Assembly (NCBI GenBank): GCA_963923955.1 | Contig: OZ000552.1 | Coordinates: forward strand, 1,178,001-1,242,000 | Source: G963923955 sp963923955 | Lineage (GTDB): Bacteria; Pseudomonadota; Gammaproteobacteria; Eutrophobiales; Eutrophobiaceae | DNA length: 64,000 nucleotides | Direction: 5' to 3' | In this document: positions 52,164 to 59,809 of the stretch, in pieces | How positions within the stretch are numbered: the first letter of the stretch is position 1 | Layout: every line of letters starts with the position of its first letter | Notes under the pieces: model-generated | The model's database searches: none | Seen by the model: the letters and a program-made list of their open reading frames with translations, nothing else | What the model was told of the DNA's origin: nothing | Program-made: the position numbers and the translations under genes

Positions 52164-53951
52164 TTAATACACCCGTTTCTTCGGCGGGACGACCTCCACC
52201 TCATCGGTCAAGGTGAACATGTGCACGGGGCGATAATCAAAACTGACCTGTCCGGATTCGGTATCCATCATTGACAAGGTGTGTTTCATCCAGTCTTTGT
52301 CATCGCGCTCCGGATAGTCCTCGCGGGCGTGGGCGCCGCGGCTCTCGGTGCGGTTCTCGGCCGATGCAATACTGACCACGGCGTTTTGCAGCAGGTTTTC
52401 TAACTCTAAGGTCTCGACCAGATCGGTGTTCCAGATCAGCGAGCGATCAGAGATATTGACCTCGCTGAACGAGGCATAGATGGCCGCCATTTTCTCCATG
52501 CCTTCGGCCAGCACATCGCCGCTGCGAAACACGGCTGCATTGGTCTGCATGGTGCGCTGCATGGCGTCTCGAATCGCCGCAGTCCTGCGCTCGCCCGTGG
52601 CATGGCGCAGGCGGTCAAAGCGGCTAAGAGTGGCGTCATGGATGGAGGCCGGCAGGCTCTTGTGCGCCGTGCCGGGCCGGATCTTCGCCGCCGCACAATC
52701 CGCCGCCGCCCGCCCGAAGACGACCAGATCCAGCAGGCTGTTTGAGCCTAAGCGATTGGCGCCGTGCACCGAGATGCAGGCGGCCTCGCCGATGGCCATC
52801 AGCCCTTCAACGACATGCTCCGGGTCGCCGTCTTTGACACAGACCACCTGGCCCTGGTAGTCGGTGGGGATGCCGCCCATGTTGTAATGCACGGTGGGCA
52901 GCACCGGGATGGGCGCTTTGGTGACATCCACGCCGGCGAAGATCTGCGCGGATTCGGCGATGCCGGGCAGGCGCTCGTGGATGACTTCCGGGCCTAAGTG
53001 TTCCAGGTGCAGGTGGATGTGATCTTTATCTGCACCCACGCCGCGGCCGTCGCGGATCTCCATGGTCATCGAGCGGCTGACCACATCGCGCGAGGCCAAG
53101 TCCTTGGCAGAAGGCGCATAGCGCTCCATGAAGCGCTCGCCGGCGGCGTTGGTTAAGTAGCCGCCCTCGCCGCGCACGCCTTCGGTGATCAGGCAACCAG
53201 CGCCGTAGATGCCGGTGGGGTGGAATTGCGTGAACTCCATGTCTTGCAAGGGCAGCCCGGCGCGCAGGAGCATGGCGTTGCCATCGCCGGTGCAGGTGTG
53301 CGCCGAGGTGCAGGAAAAATAAGCGCGCCCATAGCCACCGGTGGCCAGCACCACGCTGTGGCCGCGAAAGGCATGCAGGCTGCCGTCTTCTAAGTTCCAG
53401 GCCAGCACCCCGCGGCAGACCTCGCCGTCCATGATGAGATCAATGGCGAAGTACTCGACAAAGAACTCAGCATCGTGTTTTAGGGATTGCTGATAGAGCG
53501 TGTGCAGGATGGCATGGCCGGTGCGATCGGCCGCGGCGCAGGTGCGTTGCGCGGTGCCCTCGCCGAAGTTGGTGGTCATGCCGCCGAAGGGGCGCTGGTA
53601 GATCTTGCCCGCTTCGGTGCGCGAGAAGGGGACGCCGTAATGCTCCAGTTCGATCACCGCCGGGATGGCCTCGCGGCACATGTATTCAATGGCGTCCTGA
53701 TCGCCCAGCCAGTCCGAGCCTTTGATGGTGTCGTACATGTGCCAGCGCCAGTCGTCCGCGCCCATGTTGCCTAATGCCGCGCTCATGCCGCCTTGGGCGG
53801 CGACCGTGTGGCTGCGGGTGGGGAAGACCTTCGTGATGCAGGCGGTCTTTAGGCCCTTTGCCGCCATGCCGAAGGTGGCGCGCAGGCCCGCCCCACCGGC
53901 GCCGACGACCACGATGTCATATTTATGTTCGGTGATGTCGTAGGCGGGCAT
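52164..53951 (-). CDS. sdhA: Succinate dehydrogenase flavoprotein subunit
   Basis: A 595-residue subunit oxidising succinate to fumarate with covalent FAD. FAD-binding VVVGAGGAGLRATFGMA, the flavinylated His in FPTRSHTVAAQGGMSAALG, the catalytic region MEFTQFHPTGIYGAG, and the late GANRLGSNSLLDLVVFGRAA are all standard. Normal length. sdhD lies 6 bases upstream; sdhB is displaced by the R-M pair downstream. Confidence 0.97.
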   Translation of the reverse strand: MPAYDITEHKYDIVVVGAGGAGLRATFGMAAKGLKTACITKVFPTRSHTVAAQGGMSAALGNMGADDWRWHMYDTIKGSDWLGDQDAIEYMCREAIPAVIELEHYGVPFSRTEAGKIYQRPFGGMTTNFGEGTAQRTCAAADRTGHAILHTLYQQSLKHDAEFFVEYFAIDLIMDGEVCRGVLAWNLEDGSLHAFRGHSVVLATGGYGRAYFSCTSAHTCTGDGNAMLLRAGLPLQDMEFTQFHPTGIYGAGCLITEGVRGEGGYLTNAAGERFMERYAPSAKDLASRDVVSRSMTMEIRDGRGVGADKDHIHLHLEHLGPEVIHERLPGIAESAQIFAGVDVTKAPIPVLPTVHYNMGGIPTDYQGQVVCVKDGDPEHVVEGLMAIGEAACISVHGANRLGSNSLLDLVVFGRAAADCAAAKIRPGTAHKSLPASIHDATLSRFDRLRHATGERRTAAIRDAMQRTMQTNAAVFRSGDVLAEGMEKMAAIYASFSEVNISDRSLIWNTDLVETLELENLLQNAVVSIASAENRTESRGAHAREDYPERDDKDWMKHTLSMMDTESGQVSFDYRPVHMFTLTDEVEVVPPKKRVY

Positions 53952-53957
53952 GGTCGT

Positions 53958-54338
53958 CTATATGCCGATGTAAATGGTAACGAGCGCCAGCAGCGAGATG
54001 ACCGCGGCCAGCGTGGCGAGGAACTTGATTAAAATAATGGCGGCGAGCTTCTGCCACTCGGATTCGATGTAGTCTTCCACCACCACCTGCATGCCGAGCT
54101 GGGCGTGATGGAACAGGCAGGGGATGAACAGGATCAGCAACACCGCGCTCATGGGCGTGGTCAGCCAGGCGCGGATGCTGGCATAGTCAAACGAGGGAAT
54201 GGTCGCCAAGGCATAGATAAACCACAGCGAGAGCGGGGCCAAGGCGATGGCGGTGAGGCGCTGATACCACCAGTGCTGTACGCCCTCCTTGGCCGAGCCA
54301 AGCCCGCGCACCTTCGCCAGCGGGGTGGCCAGGCTCAT
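53958..54338 (-). CDS. sdhD: Succinate dehydrogenase membrane anchor subunit
   Basis: A 126-residue protein with three transmembrane helices. HWWYQRLTAIALAPLSLWF is the quinone/haem side of helix I and LFHHAQLGMQVVVEDYIES supplies the haem-ligating His. It anchors SdhAB and forms the quinone site with SdhC. Ten bases separate it from sdhC. Confidence 0.93.
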   Translation of the reverse strand: MSLATPLAKVRGLGSAKEGVQHWWYQRLTAIALAPLSLWFIYALATIPSFDYASIRAWLTTPMSAVLLILFIPCLFHHAQLGMQVVVEDYIESEWQKLAAIILIKFLATLAAVISLLALVTIYIGI

Positions 54339-54348
54339 GCGGCTATCC

Positions 54349-54732
54349 TCATGCGGCCACCCGGACGTAGGCAGTGGCCAGCGTCAGCAGCACGGAGAGG
54401 ATGACCACGGCGTAGCCGGAGCGGTAGGTGCTGGCCAGATCCAGGCCGGCGCCGATGTCCCAGAACAGGTGGCGAATGCCGTTTAGCAGGTGGTAGTAGA
54501 GCGAGAACAGGATGGCGAGGATGAGGGTGATGCCGTACCAGCGCTCTAAGTGGCTGCGCGCCAAGGCATAGCTCTCGCTGCCGTTGGCAATCGCGATCAG
54601 CCAGTAGCACAGCAGCAGGGCGGCGAGGCTCAGAAAAACGCCGGTGGCCCGGTGCGTGATTGATAGCACGGAGGTGAGCTGCGGCCGGTAGATCTGCAAA
54701 TGCGGCGATAGCGGGGATCGGTTCTCAAGCAT
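54349..54732 (-). CDS. sdhC: Succinate dehydrogenase cytochrome b556 subunit
   Basis: A 127-residue, three-helix haem b subunit. LSPHLQIYRPQLTSVLSITH with RATG is the family signature for quinone binding, and LLNGIRHLFWDIGAG gives the haem His. First gene of the sdhCDA run; its upstream neighbour on the same strand is a previously unlisted sdhAF4. Confidence 0.95.
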   Translation of the reverse strand: MLENRSPLSPHLQIYRPQLTSVLSITHRATGVFLSLAALLLCYWLIAIANGSESYALARSHLERWYGITLILAILFSLYYHLLNGIRHLFWDIGAGLDLASTYRSGYAVVILSVLLTLATAYVRVAA

Positions 54733-54796
54733 GGTCTTATCAGGCGTGTTTTATGTTTTAGATTCGTCGTGCCGGGGAAATGTCCAAATTCAAGGC

Positions 54797-54961
54797 TTAA
54801 AAATCAATGCACCGCCCCTTGCGCTCCCAGTCGCCATAGCGGGTGGGTTCCAGGCCTTTCGGGCCGCCGATTTCTTTAATTCGCTTGGCCGCAACAGCTT
54901 TTTTCTCTGCCTGGGAGGCTTGCTGTTCCTGCCTGTGATCTTTCTTATCTTTTGTAAGCAT
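54797..54961 (-). CDS. sdhAF4: Succinate dehydrogenase assembly factor 4 (DUF1674)
   Basis: A 54-residue gene too short for ordinary length cutoffs. The C terminus GGPKGLEPTRYGDWERKGRC followed by IDF is the diagnostic DUF1674/SdhAF4 motif, preceded by a charged Lys/Gln/Glu-rich helix. AGGAG lies six bases upstream of the ATG at 54961. SdhAF4 binds FAD-loaded SdhA before it joins SdhB and limits oxidative damage. Its position 64 bases upstream of sdhC supports the call. Confidence 0.9.
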   Translation of the reverse strand: MLTKDKKDHRQEQQASQAEKKAVAAKRIKEIGGPKGLEPTRYGDWERKGRCIDF

Positions 54962-55038
54962 GTCCTGCTCCTGATAGCATTATTGGAAGTATGCTGGCGA
55001 TTTAAGTATGTTTTTTATTCTCACGGATTGCAAGCACT

Positions 55039-55515
55039 ATGCCGGAAAAAATGGCACCCGGACACGGCCCCTTTGAACAAGCCATTCGCATCGCCTACCG
55101 CCCGTCCCGGACAGTATTCATCGTGCTGGCAGTTTTGCATATGCTGGCCCTTTGCAGCCTGATGCTGGTGGAAATTCCCGTGTGGGTTGGATTATTGTTA
55201 GCCGCCCTGGTCGTCGTCGGCCTGTTCAAATCCTGCGTAGATTACCGTGCGCAAAGGGAGCATTATCCACACAGGGAATTGCTTTTGGACACCAATGAAC
55301 TCTGGTATCTCATCGACAATCGAGAAGCGGCTGTGGAACTGCGCCTGCGGCCTGCGGCACTGGTGCATCCCCTGCTCATTGCATTGCGCTTTAGTGATGC
55401 GCGCAGAAGGAAATATGTATTTATCCTGACACGGGATAATGTCGATAAAGATACCTTGCGCCGATTGCGGGTGCGTCTGTGCTTTGCTGATGGCGCTAAA
55501 GAATCCTTAAGTTGA
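55039..55515 (+). CDS. ygfX: YgfX/CptA-like membrane protein
   Basis: A 158-residue protein with two close transmembrane helices (TVFIVLAVLHMLALCSLMLV, VWVGLLLAALVVVGLF) and a basic cytoplasmic tail (ARRRKYVFILTRDNVDKDTL, RRLRVRLCF). This layout is that of YgfX, usually encoded beside sdhE, proposed in E. coli to act as CptA toxin on FtsZ/MreB. Here it is divergent from sdhAF4-sdhCDA rather than next to sdhE. The toxin role is not certain for the family. Confidence 0.65.
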   Translation: MPEKMAPGHGPFEQAIRIAYRPSRTVFIVLAVLHMLALCSLMLVEIPVWVGLLLAALVVVGLFKSCVDYRAQREHYPHRELLLDTNELWYLIDNREAAVELRLRPAALVHPLLIALRFSDARRRKYVFILTRDNVDKDTLRRLRVRLCFADGAKESLS

Positions 55516-55522
55516 TTATTGG

Positions 55523-56347
55523 CTACTTTGTCCGCCAGGCAAGCATAAGTTTCCTGAGCGGCGTGAGCATAATCCGCTTTTCTAAAAGACGATACTTATC
55601 GCGCCTGATTTCAGCGCAGAGCTTGTGGGCAAGGCCGAGCGCCACCCGGCAAAATAACAATTTCTGCCTATCACAAGCGGGCACCTCAGCTTGCAGGGCG
55701 CGCAGGCTGTTGACGATAGCGGTGATTAGATCCGCGAAGAGGGCGCGCACGGCTTGCTGTCGGCTGTCTTGCTGTAGCATTTCAGCCGTAATGCCATGTT
55801 GCTGCATGGCCTTGCGCGGCAGGGGACACAGGCCGCGCTGCAGGTAGCGCGGCAGGTGCTGCAAAACATCCAACACCGCAAGAACCCGGCCGGCCTTCTC
55901 AGCCACAACAAGGGACGCTTCGTCTGCGCAGGCACACAGCATTGCCGCGTTTCTCCAGATGCCGCCCTTATATCGCCCCAGGCTGCTAAGCCAGGCCGGA
56001 TAATCCTCAATGGCGCTATGGTGTATGTGCCGCTCAATCGCATTGATACTGTCGATCAGGCGCGCTTTATCGATCTCGGCCTGCTGGAGAATGGCTTGCA
56101 GCTCCATGCCGATCGGGTGCTGCGAGGCATGGCAAAAGACCTTTTCAATCTCGCTCAACCACCACTGTAGCCGCATCCGGGCAAGGCCGGGGTCGGTATT
56201 AGTAGCAATAATCTGCCATAGCGCATCTTCAAAGGCAAACAGCGTCCGCAGGCCGCGCCGGTGCTGCCTGGGCTGATACAGCAGACAATAATAAAGCGTG
56301 GAGCCGGGCGGCGCGGCCTGGGCGCGACAATAGGTCTCCGCATTCAT
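55523..56347 (-). CDS. Squalene/phytoene synthase-fold protein, NDUFAF6-like
   Basis: A 274-residue helical protein of the squalene/phytoene synthase superfamily: PPGSTLYYCLLYQPRQHRRG at the start, RMRLQWWLSEIEKVF, and PLPRKAMQQHGITAEML at the position of the YLP motif. The two Asp-rich metal-binding motifs of the true synthases appear missing: the first reads FAFEDALWQII and the second VLDVLQHLPRYLQRG. It therefore resembles the non-catalytic NDUFAF6 branch more than HpnC/D or CrtB. Overlaps gph by 4 bases. Role unknown. Confidence 0.65.
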   Translation of the reverse strand: MNAETYCRAQAAPPGSTLYYCLLYQPRQHRRGLRTLFAFEDALWQIIATNTDPGLARMRLQWWLSEIEKVFCHASQHPIGMELQAILQQAEIDKARLIDSINAIERHIHHSAIEDYPAWLSSLGRYKGGIWRNAAMLCACADEASLVVAEKAGRVLAVLDVLQHLPRYLQRGLCPLPRKAMQQHGITAEMLQQDSRQQAVRALFADLITAIVNSLRALQAEVPACDRQKLLFCRVALGLAHKLCAEIRRDKYRLLEKRIMLTPLRKLMLAWRTK

Positions 56348-57021
56348 GGGCGGATACCGGGCAACCAGTCCAGTATTTCCAGCGGGCTATTGATGACCCC
56401 GTCTGCACCCCAGGTGCCGGGTGCATCATCGAGCGGGATGTAGCCATAGCCGGCGGCAAGGGTTTTCATGCCGGCGTTTTTGCCGGCCTCGATGTCGCGC
56501 CGGGCATCGCCTATGTAAAGCACCTGTCCGGGTCGGCAGCCTAGAAGCGCACAGGCATAGCGCATCGGCGCCGGGTGCGGCTTGGCGTATTCCGCCGTAT
56601 CGCCGCTGACGATGCATTTTGTCATACGATCCAGTTTCAAGGCCCGTGCCAAGGGGGCGGTGAGTTGGCCGGGCTTGTTGGTGACAATGCCCCAGGGGAT
56701 GGCATTGTCAGCCAGCGCTTTCAGTACCCTGTCCATGCCGGGGAACAGGCGGCTTTTTTCAGCAACATGTTCACGATAGGCATTGAGAAAGCGCGCACGA
56801 ATGGCGGCAAAATCCGCATGCTCCTTGCCAATGCCAAAGGCCGCGCCCAGCATGGCATTGGTGCCGAGCGAGACAAAGGGACGAATGCTTGGCATAGGCA
56901 GAGCAGGGTGGGCCTGTTCAAGCCGCACCTGATTTAAGGCATCGGCAAGATCGGGCGCGGTATCGACCAGCGTACCATCCAGATCGAAGAGCACATGATC
57001 AATAGCAGCCGGCAATCTCAA
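56344..57021 (-). CDS. gph: Phosphoglycolate phosphatase-like HAD hydrolase
   Basis: A 225-residue HAD phosphatase. Motif I VLFDLDGTLVDTAPDLADAL (nucleophile Asp13, acid Asp15), motif II IVTNKPG, motif III lysine around AKPHPAPM, and motif IV LYIGDARRDIEAG are all present. It removes 2-phosphoglycolate formed in DNA repair or acts on a related phosphate ester. Overlaps ubiG by 4 bases; ubiG-gph pairing is common in gammaproteobacteria. Confidence 0.9.
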   Translation of the reverse strand: MRLPAAIDHVLFDLDGTLVDTAPDLADALNQVRLEQAHPALPMPSIRPFVSLGTNAMLGAAFGIGKEHADFAAIRARFLNAYREHVAEKSRLFPGMDRVLKALADNAIPWGIVTNKPGQLTAPLARALKLDRMTKCIVSGDTAEYAKPHPAPMRYACALLGCRPGQVLYIGDARRDIEAGKNAGMKTLAAGYGYIPLDDAPGTWGADGVINSPLEILDWLPGIRP

Positions 57022-57758
57022 GCCTTAGCCTTGTTCTTGAGCCGGGCATACAAGAGATAATTCACCGCAGGATCGCTGATCAGCGTACATTGCTCAAGGC
57101 CCGGTATGTAGGCCATCCCGGAAATATCCACCACCTCAAAACCGGCCTGACGCAGCCAGGCGCATAACTCAGCCGGACGAATAAAATTCTTATAATCATG
57201 GGTGCCCTTCGGCAGCAGCCGCAGCAGGTATTCCGCCGCCAGGATCGCCGTCATATAGGACTTAAGGTTGCGATTAAGCGTGGACAAAAAGAGATGACCC
57301 TGCGGCCGCAACATCCCGGCACAGCAGGCTATCAGGGCGGCCGGGTCGGGGACATGCTCTAATAACTCCATGCAGGTAATCACCTCAAAGCGGGCGCGAT
57401 GCTCCGCTGCAAACTTCTCGGCAGTCCCGTGATGATAGGCAACGGGCGGACTATTTTGTTTGTCGGGGTTATCGGCCGTGTTCCGCTGATGCGCCTTGGC
57501 CACCTCAATCGCAGTCCGGCTTGCATCCAGCCCGGTAACACGCGCCCGCTCCGCCGCCATCGCCTCGCTCAGCAGCCCCCCCCCGCAGCCCACATCGAGC
57601 ACACTCTTGCCCGCCAGTTCAATGCGCTGCTTGATATAAGCCAGCCGCGCCGGATTTAAGGCATGCAGGGTTTTGAGCTTACCCCTCGCATCCCACCACT
57701 CCCCGGAGAGCGCATCGAACTTGCCAATTTCAGCCGCATCAAGATTTAAGTTTTCCAT
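57018..57758 (-). CDS. ubiG: Ubiquinone biosynthesis O-methyltransferase
   Basis: A 246-residue SAM methyltransferase doing both O-methylations of ubiquinone synthesis. EIGKFDALSGEWWDARGKLK and TLHALNPARLAYIKQRI are diagnostic; the SAM motif is VLDVGCGGGLLSEAMA; CMELLEHVPDPAALI follows. The C-terminal GVAYIPGLEQ-like GMAYIPGLEQCTL and VNYLLYARL complete the family pattern. First gene of a ubiG-gph-NDUFAF6-like run. Confidence 0.95.
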   Translation of the reverse strand: MENLNLDAAEIGKFDALSGEWWDARGKLKTLHALNPARLAYIKQRIELAGKSVLDVGCGGGLLSEAMAAERARVTGLDASRTAIEVAKAHQRNTADNPDKQNSPPVAYHHGTAEKFAAEHRARFEVITCMELLEHVPDPAALIACCAGMLRPQGHLFLSTLNRNLKSYMTAILAAEYLLRLLPKGTHDYKNFIRPAELCAWLRQAGFEVVDISGMAYIPGLEQCTLISDPAVNYLLYARLKNKAKA

Positions 57759-58560
57759 CTGCGATAGCCTATCGTAAATTCTTGGGAATTAGTAATTAGG
57801 CATTCATTAAAAAGCCCTGCCCACGAGCAGGGGCGAGCACCTCCCCCGTCATTCCCGCGTAAGCGGGAATCCAGTACAGCCTACCCATCATTTTTGTACA
57901 GGATGTACTTATGCTGCGAAGCACAGGGAAGTGCGGGAGCAGCCCTGCGCAAGACCTGTCCACCGTGGAAACGGGGGCAGGAATCCAGTGGGTTTCCTGC
58001 TAAGTCCTTCATGGATTCCTGCTGCCGCAGGAATGACGTTGCTGGTCGAAGTCGCAGCCTAGTTGCCGGCTTTGCCCTCATCCTGATCCTAGACGCCGGG
58101 CTTACCCCTGCCCATAATTCGTCATTCCTGGCTTGACCAGGAATCTATTCAGCGACTTGCTGGCAACCAGATGGATTCTTGCTTCTGCAGGAATAGCCTG
58201 CCCCCTACTGGATACGGGGACGGGGAAGAGTTCGCGGGCCGAAGGGTCGCTCAGGGGCTTGCTTTCCTCTCCGGGTTAGGACTTGTTGCCCGGCTCGTCC
58301 GCCCCTTTATAATTCGTCATTCCCGCATAAGCGGGAATCTAGGAGTCCATGCAGCCCCCCTTGATCAAGGCCAAAAAGGGCGAGGGAGGCGGTAGCAGGG
58401 ATCGGATAAGAGGTGTGTGTTATTCCACTGGATTCCTGCTTCCGCAGGAATGACGGGGAGAGATAAGCCGATGGACTCTTGCTCCTGTTTCTACAGGGAT
58501 AGCTTGCCCCTGGCTTGACCAGGAATCCTAAAGCCGATACTAAAAAGTACGAAAGCAGTC
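57759..58560. repeat. Gene-free stretch dense in dispersed palindromic repeats
   Basis: At least seven elements of the CGTCATTCC/GGAATGACG family lie here, near 57847 (ATTCCCGCGTAAGCGGGAAT), 58012, 58122, 58185, 58317, 58430 and 58505. A copy of the TTTTTGTACAGGATGTACTT element seen in the autotransporter 1 leader lies at 57893. Frames through these read as peptides such as LDSCPRF or FMDSCCRRNDV but have no support as genes. Confidence 0.8.
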
Positions 58561-58690
58561 CGGCAAGGTCGGCAATTTGGGTTGGGTTGAGCCGAGCACT
58601 GTTGTCAACTCAGGGGGTTGGTACGGCAACGGTTTTTTTCGATGATGTCGCAGGTTAAGCCGGTAAAAAAGCAAGAATATGGTCTCAGGG

Positions 58691-59035
58691 CTTGGGCAGA
58701 TTGATGCGGGGGATCTAAGGAAGCTCTGCACAGGTCGGCCCAGGAATTGTTCAAAAACCTAAACTAACGCAACAATCGTTACCAAAGATTGTATTGCATA
58801 CACGCCATCCCTGGAGCCAATGCGATTTTTAGTTTGTGCACCAATTTACTTATCGTAATTGAATTTGGTGATACATCCTGTGCTACAGGAAATGCTGATT
58901 TAATTCAGAATTTCCCTAAGGGTAAGGCGCAAGCTATATTCTGGCACCAGCTTCAAAGTTTCACGCCGCTGGGCAGATTGATGCGAGGGGTCTAAGGGCA
59001 GTGCCGGTTAAGGCGCAAGCTATTTAAGCGCCAAC
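58691..59035. repeat. Degenerate copies of the 3' end of the neighbouring membrane-protein gene
   Basis: On the minus strand, 58990-58940 reads PRINLPSGVKL-stop and ~58715-58690 reads PRINLPKP-stop, both close to the true C terminus PRIRLPSGVKP of the gene ending at 59036. The downstream string AAGGCGCAAGCTAT also recurs (58924-58937 and 59010-59023). These are decayed tail duplications. No intact gene was seen in 58561-59035. Confidence 0.65.
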
Positions 59036-59788
59036 TCATGGTTTCACGCCGCTGGGCAGGCGGATGCGCGGGTCATTTATGCCGATGTTCTCTGCAAACT
59101 CGACCAATCTGCGTTGCTTGTTCAGGGCCTGCTCATCATCGCCCAGGCCGGACAAGGCGCGCTCTTCCAGCAGTTTTTTATAGATGGTATTTTTTAGCTG
59201 GCTAAGCTGCATGGTGCCTGTTGCTGCCGCCTGTTGTGCCGGCGTCAGTTTCTGCCATTGCGCTTTGAAGCTGTTTAGGCCGGCATCCGACCAGTCTTTC
59301 TTATCAAGAAACTCCTGTATAAGCGCCTGTGCCGCCCCGAACGCCACATTGCCGACCGTGCCGGGTTCAGCGCTCGCAGTCTCGCCGCCGGCAGGATCTT
59401 TCCCCGGTACGGACTGTCTGGCATCGGGCAGCAAGGCGCTGGCAAGCACAACAAGGACGAGCAGGCTGAGCGCCGCCGCCCCAATCATCACGAACCTTCG
59501 CCTGTTGGCAGGGGTTTTAGTTACAGGGCCTGGAGCTGTTGCGGCAGGTGTCGGCGCGGGCGAGGCTTCCGTGCGAAGCTGGGTGATGTCGTTTTGTTCT
59601 TCTTTTCGATCAAGCAGCTCATCCTGCTCCGGCGCTGCGATGAGTGGACGATATTCATTGACCTGCAATCTAATCTTGCCGGCCAGGATGCCTTCCAGCA
59701 AGGCGGCGCGGGACACTCTATACTCCTCCTTGGCAAGGGTGCCGTCGGCATATTTCCGTGCCAGTTTACGTAGGGTGGGCTGACTCAT
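59036..59788 (-). CDS. Single-span membrane protein linked to the kinase gene, function unknown
   Basis: A 250-residue protein I cannot assign. Residues 1-40 are a helical charged module (LRKLARKYADGTLAKEEYRV, then SRAALLEGILAG) common at the start of such membrane proteins; 41-95 are Pro/Ala-rich; 98-121 are one transmembrane segment (FVMIGAAALSLLVLVVLASA); the rest is a predicted periplasmic helical part (QALIQEFLDKKDWSDAGLNS). It begins 21 bases after the kinase gene stop on the same strand, so the two are co-transcribed; it could be a substrate or partner of the kinase. Confidence 0.6.
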   Translation of the reverse strand: MSQPTLRKLARKYADGTLAKEEYRVSRAALLEGILAGKIRLQVNEYRPLIAAPEQDELLDRKEEQNDITQLRTEASPAPTPAATAPGPVTKTPANRRRFVMIGAAALSLLVLVVLASALLPDARQSVPGKDPAGGETASAEPGTVGNVAFGAAQALIQEFLDKKDWSDAGLNSFKAQWQKLTPAQQAAATGTMQLSQLKNTIYKKLLEERALSGLGDDEQALNKQRRLVEFAENIGINDPRIRLPSGVKP

Positions 59789-59809
59789 AGGAATGCAAAC
59801 GCTTGAAGC

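Noticed and set aside
57881..58081. 66-residue minus-strand frame ending ASQHKYILYKNDG
   Set aside because: Entirely made of dispersed repeats; no start signals and no downstream secretion domain.
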